NCBI RefSeq assembly: GCF_040930455.2
Contig: NZ_CP170494.1
Origin: Neopusillimonas maritima
Lineage (GTDB): Bacteria > Pseudomonadota > Gammaproteobacteria > Burkholderiales > Burkholderiaceae_B
Length of the DNA: 64,000 nucleotides
Strand: one strand, 5' to 3'
The position numbers and the translations under genes were made by a program. Of the stretch, positions 1 to 7,861 are shown one piece after another (the stretch's first letter is position 1; the number at the start of each line of letters is the position of its first letter). The notes beneath the pieces are model-generated. The model did no database searches and was not told the origin of the DNA. It worked only from the letters and a program-made list of their open reading frames with translations.

Positions 1-1971
1 ACCTGGTTTAACTTCAATCCGGGAAATAACAACGTCTTCTTCCGCGTCCATACTGACCTCCATTTTCATGGCCTCCAATATGCACAGAGGGCTTCCCGCC
101 GAAACTTGATCGCCGACTTTCACCGCAATGGAAACCACCAATGCAGACATCGGACAAACAAGGCACCGCTTTTCCTGCTCTTCATTCACTGCCGGCATCA
201 CCGCCAACAGCGCATTTTCCGTGGGTGTTAACACCAAGGCGGTGGCCTGCGTACCGGCATGCGACAGCAAGTACGGCTCCTGGCCGATGTCGACACCAAT
301 GACCACCGCTTGCTCGTTAATGGTACCCCGCCAAACCGGTTCGTCGGTTTTCCAGCCCGACGCCACCGTGTGCACGGTAGGGTCGCCGTCGAATTGAATC
401 TGCCACGAGTCAGGCGACACCGGGGTGAGCGTTAATGAGAATGCTTCGTCTCCCAAACGCACCACGCGCGATAGCGTGGAGGGGAAAGGCGCGGGCTCGT
501 TTGCTTGGGCCACGTTTGCTTCCTGCTCGCCGGGGTGAATGCCGCATTCCATAATCGCAGCCGCCATCGCCACGCGGCGCGCCGTATCGCCCTGGGGCGC
601 AACGGGCTTATAGCCGTTGGGATATTCTTCAGCAATAAAGTTGGTGGATAACGCGCCGCTTTGCCAGCGTGGGTGGTGCATTAACGCGGACAGGAACGAC
701 AGGTTGTTGGCAATCCCTTCCAGGGCAAAAGCGTCCAGCGCTTCACATTGGGCGTGAATGGCCTGCGCCCGCGTGGGGGCATGTGTTACCAGTTTGGCGA
801 TCATGGGGTCGTAGAAGCGGGCGATTTCGCCGCCTTCGTACACACCGGTATCGTTACGCACGGTAATACCGTTTGTATTCCCTTCTGCCGGCGGGCGATA
901 GGTGCGCAAACGCCCTGCCGCGGGCATGAAGTTGTTGGCCGGGTCTTCGGCATACACCCGGCTTTCCACCGCCCAGCCGTTAATCTTGATGTCGTCTTGC
1001 TGAATCGACAGCGTTTCACCGGCGGCCACGCGAATCATTTGTTCCACCAGGTCAACCCCGGTAATCAGTTCGGTAACCGGGTGCTCAACCTGCAGGCGGG
1101 TGTTCATTTCCAGAAAATAGAATGACTTGTCTTGCCCGCATACAAACTCCACCGTACCGGCCGAGTCGTAGTTCACCGCACGCGCCAGGGCCACTGCCTG
1201 CTCGCCCATTTCACGGCGCGTATTGTCGTCGAGCAGGGCGGACGGTGCTTCTTCCAGCACTTTCTGGTTGCGGCGCTGAATAGAGCATTCGCGTTCCACC
1301 AGATACACCACATTGTCGTGCTTGTCGCCCAGCACCTGAATTTCAATATGGCGGGGGTTTTCAATAAACTTTTCAATAAAGACGCGGTCGTCGCCGAACG
1401 ACGCGGCGGCTTCCGAACGGGCACGCTCAAACCCTTGCGCCACCTCGCCGATGGCGCGCGCAATGCGCATGCCTTTGCCGCCGCCGCCCGCCGAGGCTTT
1501 AATCATGACCGGCAGACCGATTTCCTGCGCCACCTGAACCGCGTGATCGCCGTCGTTAATCACGCCGAGGTAACCGGGAATGGTGGAGACTTTGGCCAGA
1601 TTGGCAAATTTCTTCGAGGCGATTTTGTCGCCCATGACTTCAATGGCGTTTTCGTTCGGGCCAATGAAGACAATGCCCGCCTGCGACAATGCTTTTACAA
1701 ACGAGGCGCGTTCCGATAAAAAGCCATAGCCGGGGTGAACCGCCTGAGCACCGGTTTTCAGGCAGGCATCAATAATTTTATCGACCACCAGATACGACTC
1801 AATGGCCGGTGCGGGCCCAATGTGTACGGCCTCGTCGGCCATTTGTACATGCAAGGCCCGACGATCGGCATCGGAATACACGGCAACCGTTGCAATACCC
1901 ATCCGACGGGCGGTTTTAATAATTCTGCACGCGATCTCGCCGCGATTTGCAATAAGAATTTTTGAAAACAT
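1..1971 (-). CDS. Acyl-CoA carboxylase alpha subunit (biotin carboxylase + biotin carrier), 3' end outside window
   Basis: Translation of the minus strand gives an open frame of 657 residues from ATG at 1971 to the window edge. It begins MFSKILIANRGEIACRI, the classic biotin carboxylase N-terminus. The ATP-grasp glycine loop GGGGKGMR is near residues 162-169 and RLQVEHPVTE lies further on. The biotin site AMKM is at the very end, with the biotinyl lysine near residue 636 (bases 64-66). Family members end about 35 residues after this lysine, so only some 10-15 residues are missing. The enzyme would carboxylate biotin with ATP and bicarbonate for the beta subunit encoded just upstream at 1992-3383. 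Propionyl-CoA, methylcrotonyl-CoA or another acyl-CoA are possible substrates. The substrate cannot be read from this subunit. Confidence 0.95.
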   Translation of the reverse strand, partial: MFSKILIANRGEIACRIIKTARRMGIATVAVYSDADRRALHVQMADEAVHIGPAPAIESYLVVDKIIDACLKTGAQAVHPGYGFLSERASFVKALSQAGIVFIGPNENAIEVMGDKIASKKFANLAKVSTIPGYLGVINDGDHAVQVAQEIGLPVMIKASAGGGGKGMRIARAIGEVAQGFERARSEAAASFGDDRVFIEKFIENPRHIEIQVLGDKHDNVVYLVERECSIQRRNQKVLEEAPSALLDDNTRREMGEQAVALARAVNYDSAGTVEFVCGQDKSFYFLEMNTRLQVEHPVTELITGVDLVEQMIRVAAGETLSIQQDDIKINGWAVESRVYAEDPANNFMPAAGRLRTYRPPAEGNTNGITVRNDTGVYEGGEIARFYDPMIAKLVTHAPTRAQAIHAQCEALDAFALEGIANNLSFLSALMHHPRWQSGALSTNFIAEEYPNGYKPVAPQGDTARRVAMAAAIMECGIHPGEQEANVAQANEPAPFPSTLSRVVRLGDEAFSLTLTPVSPDSWQIQFDGDPTVHTVASGWKTDEPVWRGTINEQAVVIGVDIGQEPYLLSHAGTQATALVLTPTENALLAVMPAVNEEQEKRCLVCPMSALVVSIAVKVGDQVSAGSPLCILEAMKMEVSMDAEEDVVISRIEVKPG

Positions 1972-1991
1972 AGCGTCCCCGTGTGTCAGTT

Positions 1992-3383
1992 TCAACGATC
2001 AGAAGCGTGGCCAAGAGCCGCCAGCTCTTGCCCCAACCAACGTCGGGTATCGCCGGGACGCAATACGGCGTCGAGGGCACCGTGTTGAAGCAAATGGGGT
2101 GCGGCCAGGGTTGGCAGCAAGGTTTGCGCCTGCGCCGGGGCAAGGTCTTCAATGCCCTTCGGGCCCGCCAACCCCATGGATGCGCTATCCCAAGCCACCA
2201 CACGGGCGGCGGCCGTGGCGGCGGAACTTAAAGCCATGCCCGCCGCGCCATAGGCTTTGCCGATGACGACGGTAATTTTCGGCACATGACTTTTGGCATA
2301 CCGTCGCAGCAGGTCGGCCACGGTATGGGCCAGCCCGCCGGACTCCTGTTCGAAACCGGGTACAAACCCCGGCGTGTCAACCAGCGTCACGATAGGCACG
2401 TTCATGGCATTGCATAAGCGCACAAAACGGGCGGCTTTGCGGCAAGCGGCGTTATCCAGCGCGCCGGCCAGGGTTTTGTTCTGGTTGGCAATCACCCCTG
2501 CCCAGTGGCCGCCGATAGGTACAAAGGCGGTGACCATATTGTGGGCCACCCCGGCGCCCACTTCGTAAAAGGCCCGGGTATCGCTCACCTGGCGCAAGGC
2601 CTCGGTGACATCGTAACTTTGTGCCGGGTCATCGGGAATCAAGGTGTCCAGCCCCACGCAATACCCCAATGACGCTACCTGAGGGGTGGCGCTGCTTGTG
2701 GCCGCTGTGCCCACACGCAATAATCGTTTAATAGCTCGCAGGGCCAGTACTTCGTTGTTGAACACCAGGTCGGCCACGCCGCTTTCATCGGCATGCACCT
2801 TCCAGCCGCCCAAGTCATCGTCATTCAAGGAAGTGTGAGTGACCCGGTTGGTAATGTCTGCGTTGGTTAACGTTAGCGACGACCCGCTTCGCACCATAAC
2901 GACCACATCGAACAAGCCTGCCAGAAAGGCGTTGGGGCCACTGTTATGCCCTACCACCAGCGCCACTTTCAGCGCGCGATGCGCCGCCAGCGTGCCGGCC
3001 AATCGGCCTAACGACGACCAGGCTGCAATGCCGCCGTCGAGGCGGGTTTGGGTGCCGTCGAACACCATAACCAAAGGCGCGTTTTCATTTTGTACATGTT
3101 GCGTGGCCTGCTCAACCTGCTGCCAGGCTGCGGCATCCATGCCATTACCCAGGTGTTGGGTGTCTTGCGACACGGCACAAATACGCCGGCCGCCCGCCAT
3201 ACCGGTGGCGGCCAGTAAATAGTCGGTGTTTTCGCCGATAAAGGACGGCTCGTGATCGAAAAGAAGTGACAACCGCTCACGCATTGTTAAATTGCGCTCG
3301 GCCTGTAGTGCATTCCGGCTACCGGAATTCGCCCCGGATGCGGCGACTGCAACGTTGTCTTCCTCGTTATTCTTGTCGATCAT
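1992..3383 (-). CDS. Acyl-CoA carboxylase beta subunit (carboxyltransferase)
   Basis: This 463-residue protein belongs to the crotonase-fold carboxyltransferase family of PccB/AccD-type enzymes. Visible signatures are the central GYCVGLDTLIPDDP region, the C-terminal-half motif TLVDTPGFVPGFEQE and the oxyanion stretch VVIGKAYGAAGMALSS. It would transfer CO2 from biotin on the alpha subunit (1-1971, 20 bases downstream) to an acyl-CoA. It is shorter than typical PccB (about 510 residues) and its N-terminal half is diverged from the usual consensus, so propionyl-CoA specificity should not be assumed. An AAGGA ribosome site lies about 7 bases before the ATG. It follows the LLM oxidoreductase gene in the same operon after a 72-base gap containing a strong hairpin. 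Confidence 0.9.
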   Translation of the reverse strand: MIDKNNEEDNVAVAASGANSGSRNALQAERNLTMRERLSLLFDHEPSFIGENTDYLLAATGMAGGRRICAVSQDTQHLGNGMDAAAWQQVEQATQHVQNENAPLVMVFDGTQTRLDGGIAAWSSLGRLAGTLAAHRALKVALVVGHNSGPNAFLAGLFDVVVMVRSGSSLTLTNADITNRVTHTSLNDDDLGGWKVHADESGVADLVFNNEVLALRAIKRLLRVGTAATSSATPQVASLGYCVGLDTLIPDDPAQSYDVTEALRQVSDTRAFYEVGAGVAHNMVTAFVPIGGHWAGVIANQNKTLAGALDNAACRKAARFVRLCNAMNVPIVTLVDTPGFVPGFEQESGGLAHTVADLLRRYAKSHVPKITVVIGKAYGAAGMALSSAATAAARVVAWDSASMGLAGPKGIEDLAPAQAQTLLPTLAAPHLLQHGALDAVLRPGDTRRWLGQELAALGHASDR

Positions 3384-3411
3384 GATCCATTCCTTGGAAC
3401 CTATCGTTAAC

Positions 3412-3440
3412 GCCCGGCGCTTGAAGGGGTTGCGCCGGGC
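3412..3440 (-). other. Intercistronic GC-only hairpin between LLM oxidoreductase and carboxylase beta genes
   Basis: Arms GCCCGGCGC (3412-3420) and GCGCCGGGC (3432-3440) pair perfectly over 9 bp around an 11-base loop. No T-run follows on the minus strand, so it is not a standard intrinsic terminator. It may protect mRNA ends or attenuate read-through from the CoA-transferase/LLM genes into the carboxylase genes. Confidence 0.6.
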
Positions 3441-3455
3441 CCAGGTAAGGCCGAC

Positions 3456-4430
3456 TTAGCCTTTTTGCTTTTCTGCTGCGTAAGCACGCAGTTTGGGAAC
3501 GATTTCTTTGGCAATGACTTCAACCTGATCCATTTGGTACTTGTAAGGTACGAAGATCAGTTTTTGCACGCCGGCGTCGATGTGTTCTTTAAGCTGCTCG
3601 ATACACTCGTCGACATTCCCCATAATGGCGCTGTCCATGGTTGACATACTGCCTTGGGCAATGTCGAAGTCCACATTCAACCAATCCATCATGGTTTTTT
3701 CTACGGCGGCACGCGACTCGCCCACCATAATCGGCAACTGGTTGCCGTTCAGTACGGTGTCGGGATCCCGGCCGTCTTCTTCGGCGTAGTTACGCACTTT
3801 CTGCCAGGACTCAATGAACGCGTCGGGCTTGTAGAAGTAGGTGAGCCAGCCATCGCCGTTGGTGGCCGCGCGCTTCAGTACGCGATCGGCATAACCGCCA
3901 ATCAGAATGGGGAAGGGCTTTTGCACGGGCTTGGGGAACATCACGCCGGCAGGAATACGGTGGTTGGGCCAATCGCCCGAGACCAGGTCTTCGTTAAAGA
4001 AACGACGCATAATGTCGAGGTTGTCGTCCATGATGCGGCCGCGTTTTTCGAACGGTACGCCGACCGCGTCGAACTCGCGCTTGTACCAGCCGGCAGCCAT
4101 GGCCGGCAGCATGCGGCCGCCGGAAATTTGATCCATGGTAGACAACTGCTTGGCCAGCGTAACGGGGTTACGCAGCGGCAAAACCAGAATGCCGGTGGAA
4201 AGTTTAATTTTCTTGGTGCGCGCCGCAATGGCGGTCAGCAGGGTCAGCGAGTCCAGAATCGGGAAGTGCGGGTCGACACCCAAAAGAATGTGGTCCCACA
4301 CCCAGAGGGAATCAAAACCCAGTTCTTCCATCCGCACGCCGTATTCAACCAGTTCCTGCGCATCGGGAATGGTGGGGTAAGCGGTGAAGTTTCGGGCTGC
4401 AATGCCAAAAGTGCCGTGAAGCGTAGCCAT
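3456..4430 (-). CDS. LLM-class F420-dependent oxidoreductase
   Basis: The 324-residue protein is a luciferase-like TIM barrel. It shows the N-terminal MEELGFDSLWVWDH segment, the TGILVLPLRNP strand, the SGGRMLPAMAAGW motif and the PILIGGYADRVLKRAA segment typical of F420-dependent LLM enzymes. Members use F420/F420H2 for hydride transfer, although some use FMN. F420 use is likely here because a complete F420 synthesis operon and an NADPH:F420 reductase lie 15-20 kb away under a shared operator type. An AAGGAG site precedes the ATG by 7 bases. It lies between the CoA-transferase genes and the acyl-CoA carboxylase genes, so its substrate may be a reduced or oxidised acyl intermediate or an unsaturated ring. 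The exact reaction is unknown. Confidence 0.9.
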   Translation of the reverse strand: MATLHGTFGIAARNFTAYPTIPDAQELVEYGVRMEELGFDSLWVWDHILLGVDPHFPILDSLTLLTAIAARTKKIKLSTGILVLPLRNPVTLAKQLSTMDQISGGRMLPAMAAGWYKREFDAVGVPFEKRGRIMDDNLDIMRRFFNEDLVSGDWPNHRIPAGVMFPKPVQKPFPILIGGYADRVLKRAATNGDGWLTYFYKPDAFIESWQKVRNYAEEDGRDPDTVLNGNQLPIMVGESRAAVEKTMMDWLNVDFDIAQGSMSTMDSAIMGNVDECIEQLKEHIDAGVQKLIFVPYKYQMDQVEVIAKEIVPKLRAYAAEKQKG

Positions 4431-4468
4431 AGGTATTCTCCTTGAATAATCTGTTGGTGTGACCGGGG

Positions 4469-5284
4469 TTAAGCGATGTAACGTCTGTCGGGGTCCAGCT
4501 CTCGTAGGGCCTGCAACTCGCGTTCTGTTGGGGCCGCGGTCACACCCAATTCGTTTTTGTCGTAAAGCAAATCAAAACCGGTATTGTCTTGAACCTCTTC
4601 CAGCGTCACGCCGTCGTGCAACGCCAGCACTTTCATGGCGCGGGTTTTTTCATCGAACCCGAACACACCCAGGTTGGTAATGACCCGGAACATGCCGCCG
4701 GCACGCAGGCCGCTGTCGTAACGCGAGGTGCCGCCTTTCAGGAAGCCGGGGCTGGTGATGAAATCGACCTCTTCAACAAAGCGGCGTGACTCATGGCGCA
4801 TGGCCACAATCATGTTGGTAAGGCTGGCGATATCATTGCCGCCGCCGGTGCCGGGCAAACGTACCTTCGGGTTGCGTGGGTCATCGCCCAGGAACGAAGA
4901 GTTCAAGTTGCCGTATTTATCGATTTGCGCACCGCCCATGAAGCCGATATCCACATGGCCGCGTTGCAGCAACAGAAGCACTTCCGTGCTGCTAATAACC
5001 ATGTTGGCGCGTTTGGTGCAGCGTTGTTCGTTGGTAGACGGCGGCAACTTACCGGGCTCAACAAAGGGGCCCACCACGCCGCCTTCAAACAAAATCGTCA
5101 AGCCGGGGCAGCGCAGAATTTGGGCCAGTGTGGCCGCCAGCAGCGGAATGCCCACGCCGGCAAACACCACTTTGCCGTCGTCGAGCACACGCGAGCTCAT
5201 GACGGTAAGGATTTCGGCGTCGGTGAAATCGCGTTTGCCCGCCTGGCTGCCTTGGGGCGATTGGGTAGCGGTTGTATTAGTCAT
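4469..5284 (-). CDS. CoA-transferase beta subunit (glutaconate CoA-transferase/IpdB-like)
   Basis: This 271-residue protein is the beta subunit of a family I CoA-transferase. It shows VFAGVGIPLLAATLAQ near the N-terminus, ILFEGGVVGP (position of the catalytic glutamate in CoA-transferases) and LPGTGGGNDIASL. The same fold includes glutaconate CoA-transferase and the ring-opening hydrolase IpdAB, and the two activities cannot be separated by eye. The ATG overlaps the end of the alpha subunit by 8 bases, and a GGAAGGAG site lies inside the upstream gene. The two chains are therefore translationally coupled and probably form a heteromer. Confidence 0.88.
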   Translation of the reverse strand: MTNTTATQSPQGSQAGKRDFTDAEILTVMSSRVLDDGKVVFAGVGIPLLAATLAQILRCPGLTILFEGGVVGPFVEPGKLPPSTNEQRCTKRANMVISSTEVLLLLQRGHVDIGFMGGAQIDKYGNLNSSFLGDDPRNPKVRLPGTGGGNDIASLTNMIVAMRHESRRFVEEVDFITSPGFLKGGTSRYDSGLRAGGMFRVITNLGVFGFDEKTRAMKVLALHDGVTLEEVQDNTGFDLLYDKNELGVTAAPTERELQALRELDPDRRYIA

Positions 5285-6233
5285 TTAACAGGCTCCTTCC
5301 TCGTTTGGCCGCGTCGAGCAACTCTTCCAAACCGAGCAGCTTCAAGTATTCATTCCACGACTTCGGTTCGCGAATGTATTTTTCAATGTAGGCGTTCATG
5401 CCTTCCACCGGATCTTTGTTCACCAGGTCGGTGTAGTAATCCATGTGCGACAAGAAGGGTTCATACACGTTGGTGCACTCGTGCGGCGCGGAGCCGAAAG
5501 GCACTTCAACCACGGCATCGACATTGAAGAAACCAATTTTGGTTTGATCAGGCGCACGGCGGATTTGGTCGTTCGACACAATGCGTTCGGTGGTTAGGAT
5601 GACGCTGTCGGCCGCCATGGCCAGGTCGACGTCCATAAAGGGTAAACCGTCGATTTGCGCATTACCGTAGGCATCGGCACGCTGAACGTGGATAAGCGCT
5701 ACGTCGGGATTCAACGCCGGCACCAGCAAAATGGGCTCATCGGTGAAGGGGCAATTAATTTGCTTGGGCTCGGGGCGAAGCGCCAGTACGTCGGAACCCA
5801 GCATGGCACGCATGGGCAGGAACGGCACCCCCATGGCACCGGCGCGAAAACGCATGCCCATGCCCAAATGAGACCATTCCTGAAAGCCGGCTTTTTTGGT
5901 TTCAGCGTAATGGCGCATGACTTTGGAAATGCCCCATACAATGCCCTGGCTGAACCAACTGGTTTCAATTTCCTTGCAGATACCCGAGCCGAAAAGCCAG
6001 TCGCCTTCGCTGGACACAATGCAGCGCGACACCGACAAATCTTTTTTCTGGTCGCGAATCAGTTGCCAGATCATGGCCATGGGCGTACGCGACAAGGTAC
6101 TGCCGCCAACCCCCACCCGACTGCCGTCGGCCACCAGCGCCGAGGCCTCTTCAAGAGACATAACTTTTTCGCGCAGACTGCGGTCTCTTTTCTGGAGACG
6201 CTCGCGCAGTTGCAAATAAGGTGACGTTTCCAT
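5277..6233 (-). CDS. CoA-transferase alpha subunit (glutaconate CoA-transferase/IpdA-like)
   Basis: This is a 318-residue CoA-transferase alpha subunit. The start is set at ATG 6233 because GGAGG lies 5-6 bases upstream; an in-frame GTG 21 bases earlier lacks such a site. Features include DGSRVGVGGSTLSRTP (CoA-binding glycine motif), a long GctA-like middle with GAMGVPFLPMRAMLGSD, and DVALIHVQRADAYGNAQI. Glutaconate CoA-transferase A has the same length and architecture. It is the first gene of an operon running CoA-transferase A and B, LLM oxidoreductase, carboxylase beta and carboxylase alpha. A palindromic operator lies 66 bases before the start. Confidence 0.88.
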   Translation of the reverse strand: METSPYLQLRERLQKRDRSLREKVMSLEEASALVADGSRVGVGGSTLSRTPMAMIWQLIRDQKKDLSVSRCIVSSEGDWLFGSGICKEIETSWFSQGIVWGISKVMRHYAETKKAGFQEWSHLGMGMRFRAGAMGVPFLPMRAMLGSDVLALRPEPKQINCPFTDEPILLVPALNPDVALIHVQRADAYGNAQIDGLPFMDVDLAMAADSVILTTERIVSNDQIRRAPDQTKIGFFNVDAVVEVPFGSAPHECTNVYEPFLSHMDYYTDLVNKDPVEGMNAYIEKYIREPKSWNEYLKLLGLEELLDAAKRGRSLLND

Positions 6234-6298
6234 TTTTTCCTCCGAGCCAACCACGGTGAATGGTCGGGCAAATAGCGTATTCCGGCTTTGTTAATATT

Positions 6299-6320
6299 AT
6301 CGTACTAATGATAGTATGAT
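6299..6320. promoter_or_regulatory. Operator A: 22-bp inverted repeat before the CoA-transferase/LLM/carboxylase operon
   Basis: Left arm ATCGTACTA, spacer ATGA, right arm TAGTATGAT; 8 of 9 arm bases match, and the pairing extends outward as ATT...AAT (6296-6323). The same geometry (9-4-9, core CTA-N4-TAG) recurs at 11091, 15773 and 18637, before the other transcription units of this island. The likely binder is the GntR/UTRA protein encoded at 15872-16678, but this is inference. Confidence 0.7.
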
Positions 6321-6326
6321 AATACC

Positions 6327-6368
6327 TAAAAAAACATACTGCAAGCCCCGCCGTGAAGCAGGGCTTGC
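6327..6368 (-). terminator. Intrinsic terminator of the first liv operon
   Basis: Read on the minus strand, an 8-bp perfect stem (GCAAGCCC with GGGCTTGC; plus-strand arms 6341-6348 and 6361-6368) is followed by AGTATG and seven T residues. It lies 5 bases after the livF stop codon and immediately before operator A. It separates the transporter transcript from the CoA-transferase operon. Confidence 0.85.
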
Positions 6369-6372
6369 GGCT

Positions 6373-7077
6373 TTAACCACCCAGGTACGCGTGGCGTACG
6401 TGCGGATCGTTAATCATTTCCTTACCCGTGCCGGTAAGCGTCATATGACCTGACTCATACAAGTAGGCACGGTCACACATATCGAGCGCGGCGAACGCGT
6501 TCTGCTCAACCATTAAAACGGTTGTGCCGCTTTCTTTTACCTGCAGAATATTTTCAAAGACTTTTTCAACAATATTGGGCGCCAAACCCAGTGAAGGTTC
6601 ATCGAACATAATCAGCTTGGGGCGCGACATAAGCGAACGGGCAATCGCCAACATTTGTTGCTCGCCCCCGGAAAGCGTCCCCGCCGCTTGCAGATGACGC
6701 TCTTTCAGGCGCGGAAACATGTCGTACATTTTTTCGTAATCATCGCTTACACCGTTACGATCTTTACGGGTATAGGCACCGATTTCCAGGTTCTCATGCA
6801 CCGTCATTTCAGGGAACACACGCCGCCCTTCGGGGCAGTGCGAAATACCCATGGAAATAATCTGCTGGGCCGACGCATTGGTAATGTCTTCACCCATGAA
6901 ATGAATGGTGCCTTCAACCGGATGCAACAACCCCGAAATGGCCTTCAAGGTGGTTGACTTGCCGGCACCGTTGGCCCCAATAATGGTGACCAGTTCATTC
7001 TGCTGTACCGACAACGAGACATCGACCAACGCATTCACTTTGCCGTATCGGCAAACCACATTTTTAAGCTCAAGCAT
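6373..7077 (-). CDS. livF: Branched-chain-type ABC transporter ATP-binding protein LivF (system 1)
   Basis: This 234-residue ATPase has the Walker A sequence GANGAGKST near residues 34-42, the signature LSGGEQQMLAIARSL, the Walker B stretch LIMFDEPSLGLAP and a switch histidine region ending in a LivF-type C-terminus (DPHVRHAYLGG). It pairs with LivG to energise uptake by LivHM. The gene start overlaps the livG end by 8 bases. It is the last gene of the livKHMGF operon and an intrinsic terminator follows at once. The solute is not necessarily an amino acid, because such systems also import aromatic acids, amides and ureides. Confidence 0.95.
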   Translation of the reverse strand: MLELKNVVCRYGKVNALVDVSLSVQQNELVTIIGANGAGKSTTLKAISGLLHPVEGTIHFMGEDITNASAQQIISMGISHCPEGRRVFPEMTVHENLEIGAYTRKDRNGVSDDYEKMYDMFPRLKERHLQAAGTLSGGEQQMLAIARSLMSRPKLIMFDEPSLGLAPNIVEKVFENILQVKESGTTVLMVEQNAFAALDMCDRAYLYESGHMTLTGTGKEMINDPHVRHAYLGG

Positions 7078-7861
7078 GTTGTTTAACCCCTTGTCCTAGA
7101 TAGGCCTCGATCACGTCAGGATTATTCTGAACTTCTTGCGGTGTGCCGTTGGCAATGATTTTGCCGTAGTTCAGCACAATAACGCGATCGGAAACGCCCA
7201 TGACCAGCGGCATGTCATGCTCGACCAGCAAAATGGAAATGCCCCGCTTGCGGATCTTGGCGAGAATCTCCATGAACACATGGGTTTCCGCCGAGTTCAT
7301 GCCTGCAGCCGGTTCATCAAGCAACAACAGCTTGGCCTTGGCCGCTAATGCAATGGCCACTCCCAGCAGCCGCTGTTCACCGTAAGCCAGGGAAACACTT
7401 TGCTCGTTTGCCCGGTGCGCCAGCCCCACGAACTCCAGCAATTCCCAGGCTTGCTCGCGCAATGCCTTCTCTTCGCGTCGCATCGACGGCAACGACAGAA
7501 TCGTTCCCAGAAACGATGCCTTGCCTTGCAAATGCAAGCCTGTTAGCACGTTGTCGAAGGCGGTTTCATTCGAGAACAAACTGGTGCGCTGAAAGGTTCT
7601 CACCAAACCCATCGCCGCAATTTCATGCGTTTTATGGTCACCCAGGTTCACGCCCTGGAAATGCACCGTACCTTTGGTGGGCGGGAAAAAGCCGGTGACC
7701 ACGTTGAACGCCGTGGTTTTCCCGGCGCCGTTGGGCCCGATCAGGCTTAACAATTCCCCGGGATACAAATCGAAAGACATGTCGGCAATGGCGACCAGGC
7801 CGCCGAAATGCACGGCCACGTTGCTGACTTTCAATAAGGGTTCTTGATTCTGCTGAGTCAT
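7070..7861 (-). CDS. livG: Branched-chain-type ABC transporter ATP-binding protein LivG (system 1)
   Basis: The 263-residue ATPase carries Walker A GPNGAGKTT, the LivG-specific HEIAAMGLVRTFQRTSLF segment and the Walker B stretch LLLLDEPAAGMN. The expected LSGG-type signature is replaced by SLAYGEQRLLGVAIAL, as is usual for LivG. The C-terminus contains the HDMPLVMGVSDRVIVLNYG region. It overlaps livF by 8 bases and livM by 4 bases, indicating tight translational coupling in the importer operon. Confidence 0.95.
   Translation of the reverse strand: MTQQNQEPLLKVSNVAVHFGGLVAIADMSFDLYPGELLSLIGPNGAGKTTAFNVVTGFFPPTKGTVHFQGVNLGDHKTHEIAAMGLVRTFQRTSLFSNETAFDNVLTGLHLQGKASFLGTILSLPSMRREEKALREQAWELLEFVGLAHRANEQSVSLAYGEQRLLGVAIALAAKAKLLLLDEPAAGMNSAETHVFMEILAKIRKRGISILLVEHDMPLVMGVSDRVIVLNYGKIIANGTPQEVQNNPDVIEAYLGQGVKQHA

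Noticed and set aside
1132..1719. Long plus-strand open frame opposite the acyl-CoA carboxylase alpha gene
   Set aside because: It is the antisense shadow of a gene with clear biotin carboxylase motifs, and its translation is rich in His/Arg/Gly with no recognisable family.
3654..5527. Plus-strand open frames opposite the LLM oxidoreductase and CoA-transferase genes
   Set aside because: They are shadow frames; the minus-strand genes have ribosome sites, overlaps and family motifs.
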